A stretch of DNA of 64,000 nucleotides, from the NCBI GenBank assembly GCA_964019135.1, contig OZ025250.1, forward strand, positions 46,159,174 through 46,223,173, read 5' to 3'. The notes beneath the pieces were generated by a model. The model had not been told where the DNA came from and did not search any database. It saw only the letters and a list, made by a program, of their open reading frames with translations. The position numbers and the translations under genes were made by a program. Positions 45,101-59,339 of this stretch are shown one piece after another. The first letter of the stretch is position 1. Every line of letters begins with the position of its first letter. Origin of the DNA: Arenicola marina (Eukaryota > Annelida > Polychaeta > Arenicolidae).

Positions 45101-48100
45101 ACCAGAGAGGAAGACAAACCGCCATTGGTATCATGACAACAGAGACCAGAGAGGAAGACAAACCGCCATTGGTATCATGACAACAGAGACCAGAGAGGAA
45201 GACAAACCGCCATTGGTATCATGACAACATAGACCAGGGAGGAAGACAAACCGCCATTGGTATCATGACAACATAGACCAGAGAGGAAGACAAACCGCCA
45301 TTGGTATCATGACAACATAGACCAGAGAGGAAGACAAACCGAGATTGGTATCATGACAACATAGACCAGGGAGGAAGACAAACCGCCATTGGTGTCATGA
45401 CAACAGAGACCAGGGAGGAAGACAAACCGCCATTGGTATCATGACAACAGAGACCAGGGAGGAAGACAAACCGCCATTGGTATCATGACAACAGAGACCA
45501 GAGAGGAAGACAAACCGCCATTGGTATCATGACAACAGAGACCAGGGAGGAAGACAAACCGCCATTGGTATCATGACAACAGAGACCAGGGAAGAAGACA
45601 AACCGCCATTGGTATCATGACAACAGAGACCAGAGAGGAAGACAAACCGCCATTGGTATCATGACAACAGAGACCAGGGAGGAAGACAAACCGCCATTGG
45701 TATCATGACAACAGAGACCAGTGAGGAAGACAAACCGCCATTGGTATCATGACAACAGAGACCAGGGAGGAAGACAAACCGCCATTGGTCTCATGACAAC
45801 ATAGACCAGGGAGGAAGACAAACCGCCATTGGTATCATGACAACATAGAACAGAGAGGAAGACAAACCGCCATTGGTATCATGACAACATAGACCAGGGA
45901 GGAAGACAAACCGAGATTGGTATCATGACAACATAGACCAGGGAGGAAGACAAACCGCCATTTGTGTCATGACAACAGAGACCAGGGAGGAAGACAAACC
46001 GCCATTGGTATCATGACAACAGAGACCAGGGAGGAAGACAAACCGCCATTGGTATCATGACAACAGAGACCAGAGAGGAAGACAAACCGCCATTGGTATC
46101 ATGACAACAGAGACCAGAGAGGAAGACAAACCGCCATTGGTGTCATGACAACAGAGACCAGAGAGGAAGACAAACCGCCATTGGTATCATGACAACAGAG
46201 ACCAGAGAGGAAGACAAACCGCCATTGGTATCATGACAACATAGACCAGGGAGGAAGACAAACCGCCATTGGTATCATGACAACATAGACCAGAGAGGAA
46301 GACAAACCGCCATTGGTATCATGACAACATAGACCAGGGAGGAAGACAAACCGCCATTGGTATCATGACAACAGAGACCAGAGAGGAAGACAAACCGCCA
46401 TTGGTATCATGACAACAGAGACCAGAGAGGAAGACAAACCGCCATTGGTATCATGACAACAGAGACCAGAGAGGAAGACAAACCGCCATTGGTATCATGA
46501 CAACAGAGACCAGAGAGGAAGACAAACCGCCATTGGTATCATGACAACATAGACCAGGGAGGAAGACAAACCGCCATTGGTATCATGACAACAGAGACCA
46601 GAGAGGAAGACAAACCGCCATTGGTATCATGACAACAGAGACCAGGGAGGAAGACAAACCGCCATTGGTATCATGACAACAGAGACCAGGGAGGAAGACA
46701 AACCGCCATTGGTATCATGACAACAGAGACCAGAGAGGAAGACAAACCGCCATTGGTATCATGACAACAGAGACCAGAGAGGAAGACAAACCGCCATTGG
46801 TATCATGACAACAGAGACCAGGGAGGAAGACAAACCGCCATTGGTATCATGACAACAGAGACCAGGGAGGAAGACAAACCGCCATTGGTATCATGACAAC
46901 AGAGACCAGAGAGGAAGACAAACCGCCATTGGTATCATGACAACAGAGACCAGGGAGGAAGACAAACCGCCATTGGTATCATGACAACAGAGACCAGGGA
47001 GGAAGACAAACCGCCATTGGTATCATGACAACAGAGACCAGAGAGGAAGACAAACCGCCATTGGTATCATGACAACAGAGACCAGAGAGGAAGACAAACC
47101 GCCATTGGTATCATGACAACAGAGACCAGAGAGGAAGACAAACCGCCATTGGTATCATGACAACAGAGACCAGGGAGGAAGACAAACCGCCATTGGTATC
47201 ATGACAACAGAGACCAGAGAGGAAGACAAACCGCCATCGGTATCATGACAACAGAGACCAGGGAGGAAGACAAACCGCCATTGGTATCATGACAACAGAG
47301 ACCAGAGAGGAAGACAAACCGCCATTGGTATCATGACAACAGAGACCAGGGAGGAAGACAAACCGCCATTGGTATCATGACAACAGAGACCAGAGAGGAA
47401 GACAAACCGCCATTGGTATCATGACAACATAGACCAGGGAGGAAGACAAACCGCCATTGGTATCATGACAACATAGACCAGAGAGGAAGACAAACCGCCA
47501 TTGGGCTCATGACAACAGAGACCAGAGAGGAAGACAAACCGCCATTGGTATCATGACAACAGAGACCAGGGAGGAAGACAAACCGCCATTGGTATCATGA
47601 CAACAGAGACCAGAGAGGAAGACAAACCGCCATTGGTATCATGACAACAGAGACCAGAGAGGAAGACAAACCGCCATTGGTATCATGACAACAGAGACCA
47701 GAGAGGAAGACAAACCGCCATTGGTATCATGACAACAGAGACCAGAGAGGAAGACAAACCGCCATTGGTATCATGACAACATAGACCAGGGAGGAAGACA
47801 AACCGCCATTGGTATCATGACAACATAGACCAGAGAGGAAGACAAACCGCCATTGTTATCATGACAACATAGACCAGGGAGGAAGACAAACCGCCATTGG
47901 TATCATGACAACATAGACCAGGGAGGAAGACAAACCGCCATTGGTATCATGACAACAGAGACCAGGGAGGAAGACAAACCGCCATTGGTATCATGACAAC
48001 AGAGACCAGAGAGGAAGACAAACCGCCATTGGTGTCATGACAACAGAGACCAGAGAGGAAGACAAACCGCCATTGGTATCATGACAACAGAGACCAGGGA

Positions 48101-51100
48101 GGAAGACAAACCGCCATTGGTATCATGACAACAGAGACCAGAGAGGAAGACAAACCGCCATTGGTATCATGACAACAGAGACCAGAGAGGAAGACAAACC
48201 GCCATTGGTATCATGACAACAGAGACCAGAGAGGAAGACAAACCGCCATTGGTATCATGACAACATAGACCAGGGAGGAAGACAAACCGCCATTGGTATC
48301 ATGACAACATAGACCAGAGAGGAAGACAAACCGCCATTGGTATCATGACAACATAGACCAGAGAGGAAGACAAACCGAGATTGGTATCATGACAACATAG
48401 ACCAGGGAGGAAGACAAACCGCCATTGGTGTCATGACAACAGAGACCAGGGAGGAAGACAAACCGCCATTGGTATCATGACAACAGAGACCAGGGAGGAA
48501 GACAAACCGCCATTGGTATCATGACAACAGAGACCAGAGAGGAAGACAAACCGCCATTGGTATCATGACAACAGAGACCAGGGAGGAAGACAAACCGCCA
48601 TTGGTATCATGACAACAGAGACCAGGGAAGAAGACAAACCGCCATTGGTATCATGACAACAGAGACCAGAGAGGAAGACAAACCGCCATTGGTATCATGA
48701 CAACAGAGACCAGGGAGGAAGACAAACCGCCATTGGTATCATGACAACAGAGACCAGTGAGGAAGACAAACCGCCATTGGTATCATGACAACAGAGACCA
48801 GGGAGGAAGACAAACCGCCATTGGTCTCATGACAACAGAGACCAGAGAGGAAGACAAACCGCCATTGGTATCATGACAACAGAGACCAGGGAGGAAGACA
48901 AACCGCCATTGGTATCATGACAACAGAGACCAAGGAGGAAGACAAACCGCCATTGGTATCATGACAACAGAGACCAGGGAGGAAGACAAACCGCCATTGG
49001 TCTCATGACAACAGAGACCAGAGAGGAAGACAAACCGCCATTGGTATCATGACAACAGAGACCAGTGAGGAAGACAAACCGCCATTGGTATCATGACAAC
49101 AGAGACCAGGGAGGAAGACAAACCGCCATTGGTATCATGACAACAGAGACCAGGGAGGAAGACAAACCGCCATTGGTATCATGACAACAGAGACCAGGGA
49201 GGAAGACAAACCGCCATTGGTATCATGACAACATAGACCAGGAAGGAAGACATACCACCATTGGTATCAGGACAACATAGACCAGGAAGGAAGACAAACC
49301 GCCATTGGTATCATGACAACATAGAGCAGGAAGGAAGACCTACCGCCATTGGTATCATGACAACAGAGACCAGGGAGGAAGACAAACCGCCATTGGTATC
49401 ATGACAACAGACACCAGGGAGGAAAACAAACCGCCATTGGTATCATGACAATATAGACCAGGAAGGAAGACAAACCGCCATTGGTATCATGACAACAGAC
49501 ACCAGGGAGGAAAACAAACCGCCATTGGTATCATGACAATATAGACCAGGAAGGAAGACAAACCGCCATTGGTATCATGGCAACATAGACCAGGGAAGAA
49601 GACAAACCGCCCTTGGTATCATGACAACAGAGACCAGGGAGGAAGACAAACCGCCATTGGTATCATGACAACAGAGACCAGGGAGGAAGACAAACCGCCA
49701 TTGGTATCATGACAACAGAGACCAGGGAGGAAGACAAACCGCCTTTGGTATCATGACAACATAGGCCAGGAAGGAAGACATACCGCCATTGGTATCATGA
49801 CAACAGAGACCAGGGAGGAAGACAAACCGCCATTGGTATCATGACAACAGAGACCAGGGAGGAAAACAAACCGCCATTGGTATCATGACAACAGAGACCA
49901 AGGAGGAAGACAAACCGCCATTGGTATCATGACAACAGAGACCAGGAAGGAAGACATACCGCCATTGGTATCATGACAACAGAGACCAGGGAGGAAGACA
50001 AACCGCCTTTGGTATCATGACAACATAGGCCAGGAAGGAAGACATACCACCATTGGTATCAGGACAACATAGACCAGGAAGGAAGACAAACCGCCATTGG
50101 TATCATGACAACAGAGACCAGGGAGGAAGACAAACCGCCATTGGTATCATGACAACAGAGACCAGGGAAGAAGACAAACCGCCATTGGTATCATGACAAC
50201 AGAGACCAGGGAGGAAGACAAACCGCCATTGGTATCATGACAACATAGACCAGGAAGGAAGACAAACCGCCATTGGTATCATGACAACAGAGACCAGGGA
50301 GGAAGACAAACCGCCATTGGTATCATGACAACAGAGACCAGGGAAGAAGACAAACCGCCATTGGTATCATGACAACAGAGACCAGAGAGGAAGACAAACC
50401 GCCATTGGTATCATGACAACAGAGACCAGGGAGGAAGACAAACCGCCATTGGTATCATGACAACAGAGACCAGTGAGGAAGACAAACCGCCATTGGTATC
50501 ATGACAACAGAGACCAGGGAGGAAGACAAACCGCCATTGGTCTCATGACAACAGAGACCAGAGAGGAAGACAAACCGCCATTGGTATCATGACAACAGAG
50601 ACCAGGGAGGAAGACAAACCGCCATTGGTATCATGACAACAGAGACCAAGGAGGAAGACAAACCGCCATTGGTATCATGACAACAGAGACCAGGGAGGAA
50701 GACAAACCGCCATTGGTCTCATGACAACAGAGACCAGAGAGGAAGACAAACCGCCATTGGTATCATGACAACAGAGACCAGTGAGGAAGACAAACCGCCA
50801 TTGGTATCATGACAACAGAGACCAGGGAGGAAGACAAACCGCCATTGGTATCATGACAACAGAGACCAGAGAGGAAGACAAACCGCCATTGGGCTCATGA
50901 CAACAGAGACCAGAGAGGAAGACAAACCGCCATTGGTATCATGACAACAGAGACCAGAGAGGAAGACAAACCGCCATTGGTATCATGACAACAGAGACCA
51001 GGGAGGAAGACAAACCGCCATTGGTATCATGACAACAGAGACCAGAGAGGAAGACAAACCGCCATTGGTATCATGACAACATAGACCAGGGAGGAAGACA

Positions 51101-54100
51101 AACCGCCATTGGTATCATGACAACATAGACCAGGGAGGAAGACAAACCGCCATTGGTATCATGACAACAGAGACCAGAGAGGAAGACAAACCGCCATTGG
51201 TATCATGACAACAGAGACCAGGGAGGAAGACAAACCGCCATTGGTATCATGACAACAGAGACCAGAGAGGAAGACAAACCGCCATTGGTATCATGACAAC
51301 AGAGACCAGAGAGGAAGACAAACCGCCATTGGTATCATGACAACATAGACCAGGGAGGAAGACAAACCGCCATTGGTGTCATGACAACAGAGACCAGGGA
51401 GGAAGACAAACCGCCATTGGTATCATGACAACAGAGACCAGGGAGGAAGACAAACCGCCATTGGTATCATGACAACAGAGACCAGGGAGGAAGACAAACC
51501 GCCATTGGTATCATGACAACAGAGACCAGAGAGGAAGACAAACCGCCATTGGTATCATGACAACATAGACCAGGGAGGAAGACAAACCGCCATTGGTATC
51601 ATGACAACAGAGACCAGAGAGGAAGACAAACCGCCATTGGGCTCATGACAACAGAGACCAGAGAGGAAGACAAACCGCCATTGGTATCATGACAACAGAG
51701 ACCAGGGAGGAAGACAAACCGCCATTGGTATCATGACAACAGAGACCAGAGAGGAAGACAAACCGCCATTGGTATCATGACAACAGAGACCAGGGAGGAA
51801 GACAAACCGCCATTGGTATCATGACAACAGAGACCAGGGAGGAAGACAAACCGCCATTGGTATCATGACAACAGAGACCAGAGAGGAAGACAAACCGCCA
51901 TTGGTATCATGACAACAGAGACCAGGGAGGAAGACAAACCGCCATTGGTATCATGACAACAGAGACCAGGGAGGAAGACAAACCGCCATTGGTATCATGA
52001 CAACAGAGACCAGAGAGGAAGACAAACCGCCATTGGTATCATGACAACAGAGACCAGGGAGGAAGACAAACCGCCATTGGTATCATGACAACAGAGACCA
52101 GAGAGGAAGACAAACCGCCATTGGTATCATGACAACAGAGACCAGGGAGGAAGACAAACCGCCATTGGTATCATGACAACAGAGACCAGAGAGGAAGACA
52201 AACCGCCATTGGTATCATGACAACATAGACCAGGGAGGAAGACAAACCGCCATTGGTATCATGACAACAGAGACCAGAGAGGAAGACAAACCGCCATTGG
52301 TATCATGACAACAGAGACCAGGGAGGAAGACAAACCGCCATTGGTATCATGACAACAGAGACCAGGGAGGAAGACAAACCGCCATTGGTATCATGACAAC
52401 AGAGACCAGAGAGGAAGACAAACCGCCATTGGTATCATGACAACAGAGACCAGAGAGGAAGACAAACCGCCATTGGTATCATGACAACAGAGACCAGGGA
52501 GGAAGACAAACCGCCATTGGTATCATGACAACAGAGACCAGGGAGGAAGACAAACCGCCATTGGTATCATGACAACAGAGACCAGAGAGGAAGACAAACC
52601 GCCATTGGTATCATGACAACAGAGACCAGGGAGGAAGACAAACCGCCATTGGTATCATGACAACAGAGACCAGGGAGGAAGACAAACCGCCATTGGTATC
52701 ATGACAACAGAGACCAGGGAGGAAGACAAACCGCCATTGGTATCATGACAACAGAGACCAGAGAGGAAGACAAACCGCCATTGGTATCATGACAACATAG
52801 ACCAGGGAGGAAGACAAACCGCCATTGGTATCATGACAACATAGACCAGGGAGGAAGACAAACCGCCATTGGTATCATGACAACAGAGACCAGAGAGGAA
52901 GACAAACCGCCATTGGTATCATGACAACAGAGACCAGGGAGGAAGACAAACCGCCATTGGTATCATGACAACAGAGACCAGAGAGGAAGACAAACCGCCA
53001 TTGGTATCATGACAACAGAGACCAGAGAGGAAGACAAACCGCCATTGGTATCATGACAACATAGACCAGGGAGGAAGACAAACCGCCATTGGTATCATGA
53101 CAACAGAGACCAGGGAGGAAGACAAACCGCCATTGGTATCATGACAACAGAGACCAGGGAGGAAGACAAACCGCCATTGGTATCATGACAACAGAGACCA
53201 GGGAGGAAGACAAACCGCCATTGGTATCATGACAACAGAGACCAGAGAGGAAGACAAACCGCCATTGGTATCATGACAACATAGACCAGGGAGGAAGACA
53301 AACCGCCATTGGTATCATGACAACAGAGACCAGAGAGGAAGACAAACCGCCATTGGGCTCATGACAACATAGACCAGAGAGGAAGACAAACCGCCATTGG
53401 TATCATGACAACAGAGACCAGGGAGGAAGACAAACCGCCATTGGTATCATGACAACAGAGACCAGAGAGGAAGACAAACCGCCATTGGTATCATGACAAC
53501 AGAGACCAGGGAGGAAGACAAACCGCCATTGGTATCATGACAACAGAGACCAGGGAGGAAGACAAACCGCCATTGGTATCATGACAACAGAGACCAGAGA
53601 GGAAGACAAACCGCCATTGGTATCATGACAACAGAGACCAGGGAGGAAGACAAACCGCCATTGGTATCATGACAACAGAGACCAGGGAGGAAGACAAACC
53701 GCCACTGGTATCATGACAACAGAGACCAGAGAGGAAGACAAACCGCCATTGGTATCATGACAACAGAGACCAGGGAGGAAGACAAACCGCCATTGGTATC
53801 ATGACAACAGAGACCAGAGAGGAAGACAAACCGCCAATGGTATCATGACAACAGAGACCAGGGAGGAAGACAAACCGCCATTGGTATCATGACAACAGAG
53901 ACCAGAGAGGAAGACAAACCGCCATTGGTATCATGACAACATAGACCAGGGAGGAAGACAAACCGCCATTGGTATCATGACAACATAGAACAGAGAGGAA
54001 GACAAACCGCCATTGGTATCATGACAACATAGACCAGGGAGGAAGACAAACCGAGATTGGTATCATGACAACATAGACCAGGGAGGAAGACAAACCGCCA

Positions 54101-57100
54101 TTTGTGTCATGACAACAGAGACCAGGGAGGAAGACAAACCGCCATTGGTATCATGACAACAGAGACCAGGGAGGAAGACAAACCGCCATTGGTATCATGA
54201 CAACAGAGACCAGAGAGGAAGACAAACCGCCATTGGTATCATGACAACAGAGACCAGAGAGGAAGACAAACCGCCATTGGTATCATGACAACAGAGACCA
54301 GAGAGGAAGACAAACCGCCATTGGTATCATGACAACAGAGACCAGAGAGGAAGACAAACCGCCATTGGTATCATGACAACATAGACCAGGGAGGAAGACA
54401 AACCGCCATTGGTATCATGACAACATAGACCAGAGAGGAAGACAAACCGCCATTGGTATCATGACAACATAGACCAGGGAGGAAGACAAACCGCCATTGG
54501 TATCATGACAACAGAGACCAGAGAGGAAGACAAACCGCCATTGGTATCATGACAACAGAGACCAGAGAGGAAGACAAACCGCCATTGGTATCATGACAAC
54601 AGAGACCAGAGAGGAAGACAAACCGCCATTGGTATCATGACAACAGAGACCAGAGAGGAAGACAAACCGCCATTGGTATCATGACAACATAGACCAGGGA
54701 GGAAGACAAACCGCCATTGGTATCATGACAACAGAGACCAGAGAGGAAGACAAACCGCCATTGGTATCATGACAACAGAGACCAGGGAGGAAGACAAACC
54801 GCCATTGGTATCATGACAACAGAGACCAGGGAGGAAGACAAACCGCCATTGGTATCATGACAACAGAGACCAGAGAGGAAGACAAACCGCCATTGGTATC
54901 ATGACAACAGAGACCAGAGAGGAAGACAAACCGCCATTGGTATCATGACAACAGAGACCAGGGAGGAAGACAAACCGCCATTGGTATCATGACAACAGAG
55001 ACCAGGGAGGAAGACAAACCGCCATTGGTATCATGACAACAGAGACCAGAGAGGAAGACAAACCGCCATTGGTATCATGACAACAGAGACCAGGGAGGAA
55101 GACAAACCGCCATTGGTATCATGACAACAGAGACCAGGGAGGAAGACAAACCGCCATTGGTATCATGACAACAGAGACCAGAGAGGAAGACAAACCGCCA
55201 TTGGTATCATGACAACAGAGACCAGAGAGGAAGACAAACCGCCATTGGTATCATGACAACAGAGACCAGAGAGGAAGACAAACCGCCATTGGTATCATGA
55301 CAACAGAGACCAGGGAGGAAGACAAACCGCCATTGGTATCATGACAACAGAGACCAGAGAGGAAGACAAACCGCCATTGGTATCATGACAACAGAGACCA
55401 GGGAGGAAGACAAACCGCCATTGGTATCATGACAACAGAGACCAGAGAGGAAGACAAACCGCCATTGGTATCATGACAACAGAGACCAGGGAGGAAGACA
55501 AACCGCCATTGGTATCATGACAACAGAGACCAGAGAGGAAGACAAACCGCCATTGGTATCATGACAACATAGACCAGGGAGGAAGACAAACCGCCATTGG
55601 TATCATGACAACATAGACCAGAGAGGAAGACAAACCGCCATTGGGCTCATGACAACAGAGACCAGAGAGGAAGACAAACCGCCATTGGTATCATGACAAC
55701 AGAGACCAGGGAGGAAGACAAACCGCCATTGGTATCATGACAACAGAGACCAGAGAGGAAGACAAACCGCCATTGGTATCATGACAACAGAGACCAGAGA
55801 GGAAGACAAACCGCCATTGGTATCATGACAACAGAGACCAGAGAGGAAGACAAACCGCCATTGGTATCATGACAACAGAGACCAGAGAGGAAGACAAACC
55901 GCCATTGGTATCATGACAACATAGACCAGGGAGGAAGACAAACCGCCATTGGTATCATGACAACATAGACCAGAGAGGAAGACAAACCGCCATTGTTATC
56001 ATGACAACATAGACCAGGGAGGAAGACAAACCGCCATTGGTATCATGACAACATAGACCAGGGAGGAAGACAAACCGCCATTGGTATCATGACAACAGAG
56101 ACCAGGGAGGAAGACAAACCGCCATTGGTATCATGACAACAGAGACCAGAGAGGAAGACAAACCGCCATTGGTGTCATGACAACAGAGACCAGAGAGGAA
56201 GACAAACCGCCATTGGTATCATGACAACAGAGACCAGGGAGGAAGACAAACCGCCATTGGTATCATGACAACAGAGACCAGAGAGGAAGACAAACCGCCA
56301 TTGGTATCATGACAACAGAGACCAGAGAGGAAGACAAACCGCCATTGGTATCATGACAACAGAGACCAGAGAGGAAGACAAACCGCCATTGGTATCATGA
56401 CAACATAGACCAGGGAGGAGGACAAACCGCCATTGGTATCATGACAACATAGACCAGAGAGGAAGACAAACCGCCATTGGTATCATGACAACATAGACCA
56501 GAGAGAAAGACAAACCGAGATTGGTATCATGACAACATAGACCAGGGAGGAAGACAAACCGCCATTGGTGTCATGACAACAGAGACCAGGGAGGAAGACA
56601 AACCGCCATTGGTATCATGACAACAGAGACCAGGGAGGAAGACAAACCGCCATTGGTATCATGACAACAGAGACCAGAGAGGAAGACAAACCGCCATTGG
56701 TATCATGACAACAGAGACCAGAGAGGAAGACAAACCGCCATTGGTATCATGACAACAGAGACCAGAGAGGAAGACAAACCGCCATTGGTATCATGACAAC
56801 ATAGACCAGGGAGGAAGACAAACCGCCATTGGTATCATGACAACATAGACCAGAGAGGAAGACAAACCGCCATTGGTATCATGACAACATAGACCAGGGA
56901 GGAAGACAAACCGCCATTGGTATCATGACAACAGAGACCAGGGAGGAAGACAAACCGCCATTGGTATCATGACAACAGAGACCAGGGAGGAAGACAAACC
57001 GCCATTGGTATCATGACAACAGAGACCAGAGAGGAAGACAAACCGCCATTGGTATCATGACAACAGAGACCAGAGAGGAAGACAAACCGCCATTGGTATC

Positions 57101-57275
57101 ATGACAACATAGACCAGGGAGGAAGACAAACCGCCATTGGTATCATGACAACAGAGACCAGAGAGGAAGACAAACCGCCATTGGTATCATGACAACATAG
57201 ACCAGGGAGGAAGACAAACCGCCATTGGTATCATGACAACATAGACCAGGGAGGAAGACAAACCGCCGTTGGTAT
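36169..57275. repeat. 21.1-kb satellite array, 44-bp monomer, about 480 copies
   Basis: The monomer runs ACCAGGGAGGAAGACAAACC then GCCATTGGTATCATGACAAC and AGAG. Main variants are GGGAGG/GAGAGG, ACAGAG/ACATAG, TTGGTA/TTGGGC, GAGGAA/GGTGGA and GGAAGG. Rare variants recur at exact multiples of 44 bp (1276, 3036, 8140, 9504, 9768), showing nested higher-order duplications. The first 500 bp has most divergence, as expected at an array edge; the last unit shares a GCCGTTGG variant with the first. Not coding. Confidence 0.99.
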
Positions 57276-57397
57276 TGACATATATGCCACACTTTCCTTC
57301 TGGTTATTGCAAGCCCATACAGATACCGAGCGCGTGGTCAGCCTGGCTGTGATTGGACGCTGTTGGGGCGAAGCCAGGGCAGTTCACTGAAGGTCCG

Positions 57398-57412
57398 AGC
57401 GCCCTCTGCCGG
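57398..57412 (-). promoter_or_regulatory. CTCF-core-like site at the array edge
   Basis: The minus strand reads CCGGCAGAGGGCGCT, an exact fit to CCRSYAGRKGGCRSY. It lies 122 bp beyond the end of the giant array and upstream of the TRPV-like gene. Occupancy is not shown. Confidence 0.35.
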
Positions 57413-57539
57413 CCGAGCATGAAGGTCCGGGCCATGCTGACAGACGGCTCCCGCGCTGCCCTGCGAGCCGGGCGATCTAAAGGGAGCGTGTGGGGCGAGC
57501 CAGGCAGCTCGGCGTGGAGCAGAGTAGAGTGTGGGACAG

Positions 57540-57610
57540 AAGAATCGAGAGAGACACATAGAGAGAAGGAGAGAGAGAGGGAGAGAAAGAGAGAGAGGCA
57601 GAGGCAGTGA
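57540..57610 (+). repeat. GA-rich purine tract
   Basis: Mostly GAGA/GAGG simple sequence, continuing less densely to about 57740. Confidence 0.9.
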
Positions 57611-57739
57611 AAACGAAAAATGGGTAGATGAAGTTGATATCAAAGGCAGAGATAAATCAAGGCCGAGAACCCGAAGAAAGACAAGACAGAGAAACTGAGA
57701 GAGCAAACGAGAGAATGAACAAGACAGAGAAAAAAAAGG

Positions 57740-57813
57740 CCGTGGCTATTCGCACAGAGAGAGCTACGGATGCCTCCAAGGGACACGAGGCTAGCGCTGC
57801 GTGGCTATTCGCA
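57740..57813 (+). repeat. 44-bp insert flanked by 15-bp direct repeats
   Basis: CGTGGCTATTCGCAC occurs at 57740-57754 and 57799-57813. The enclosed segment contains AGAGCTACGGATGCCTCCAA (57759 onward), which recurs at 60733-60772. The flanks behave like a target-site duplication. Confidence 0.7.
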
Positions 57814-58299
57814 CGGGCCTAGTGAAGCTGATTTGCTATTCGTCAGGCAGCGACGTGACGTACAAATAGCACATCAGACTATTCATGTGACACTCATTGG
57901 GCTCTATAAACCAAGGAGAATAATTCCTCACGTACGGATATTACGGTAGTTTAATTATGCGGCACTCACTCGGCTCTAAAAGAGAATTATTGCGAGAATC
58001 TGTAGGTCAGGTGACCATGTGCCCGTACGAATAGTTGCATGTTTTATCGACACTACGAATACGAAGGAGAGCGGTGAGAATGAAAGGCAGGGAAACTGAA
58101 AAAAAGACCAACGAAACCGGAAAAGAGATGCGATAAGGGAGATTCACAAGCTCAGCGAGGTGACGGCGATAGCTGGTTGACCAGCCGGGGGGCCGTGCGC
58201 CATAACCTGGACATAAACGGACCGGGCGGCAGCGAGGAGACCTTGAGGCCCGTCCCAGGGGAGGAACATCAACAGCGCGTGCCTCTGGGATAGTTGGGA
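57814..58299. other. upstream region of the TRPV-like gene; no coding seen
   Basis: Contains two loose copies of a CACTC.TTGGGCTCTA..A motif (about 57890 and 57965). Possible promoter and 5' UTR territory, but no core promoter element was identified. Confidence 0.35.
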
Positions 58300-58539
58300 C
58301 ATCTACCCCCTGTCTGCCCACATCAGCGGCCACTCACTCTGCCCCTGCAGCAAGCATCAGGACGTCCTGCAGCAGCCCGCGCCGCCTGGCAGGGTCATCT
58401 CCATAACACGGTCAGTGGTAACCGGCTCGTGGCATTGACAGGCCAGTCACGGCGCACCGCTGGGGCGAACAACCCGCAGCAGACCATCAGCACCGAAGGA
58501 GAGAAGCTGTTAAAGAAGTAATCCCCGGACAAATCACAA

Positions 58540-58542
58540 ATG
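58540..58542 (+). CDS. proposed first coding exon end of the TRPV-like gene (ATG only)
   Basis: ATG at 58540-58542 is directly followed by a consensus donor (CAAATG|GTAAGAG). Joining it to the acceptor at 62120 keeps phase 0 and gives a protein starting M-ATNVTVEEEP. An in-frame TAA at 58519 closes the frame upstream. The -3 base is C, so the start context is moderate; +4 would be G after splicing. The preceding 5' UTR exon probably extends back towards 58300. The alternative is an exon not visible here. Confidence 0.4.
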
Positions 58543-59339
58543 GTAAGAGCCAAACACATTGCATGAATTCATGGCTTATTTCATTGACTTTATTAAGTGG
58601 ATGGCACTGCGTCGCATGTAGCATATCCAGTCTTGTTATCGAAGCTCCCTTGTGCGTACTTAGCAAGTGGTGAATGTGAAATTTCTTTTTCTTTTGATAG
58701 TACCAGTAATTACTTATTAGTAACAATATACTAAAATTTGAAGAGGCATGCATGCTTCAATGATATATATTTATCTTTCTATTTACTCATGATGTGCCAC
58801 TGGGGTATCAACAATGAAACACCTGGTATATTTCCTCTAAATAAGCATTGTTTATAGGTAAAGTAAATCATGCGTCATTTAACATAAAATAAAAAGTGGT
58901 CGCAAGATTTGTTCCCAAAAAACTGTCTGTTTATGCCTGGCATTATGTTGATTACAAAAGTGTATTACAGAACCAATTGTTGCTTTAAAACATCGGATAG
59001 AACCCAAATATGGTATAACATGGGCCAAACATGTTTGCTTCTCAGCATGACATTGCTAAATATTGGGTTCCATTGAAATACATGACACATTTGCAGAGAC
59101 AATACTAGTTGATACTGGCTCAAAAGATGAATGAATATTTCCGGACCCATTTGCTGCAATCACGCCCATATCCCACCTTCTCCTCCAATCTCACTCCCAG
59201 CACCATCGTACACAAACCGCAATAAATACATCCATGCACATATACGAATATAACACCTTCAATATGCAGTGACCCCACTCTTCTCTCGTGCGCTTAGCTC
59301 ATTTCCTGGTTGTGTTTCTCTTTAAATCGCAGTCTCATT

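Noticed and set aside
36169-57275. CRISPR-like regular array
   Set aside because: The repeats are contiguous 44-bp monomers without unique spacers, and the context is a eukaryotic genome with no cas genes.
57338-57822. Frames in the GA-rich region near 57.3-57.8 kb
   Set aside because: Low-complexity purine sequence gives Arg/Glu-rich frames on one strand and Ser/Leu-rich ones on the other; no domain is seen.
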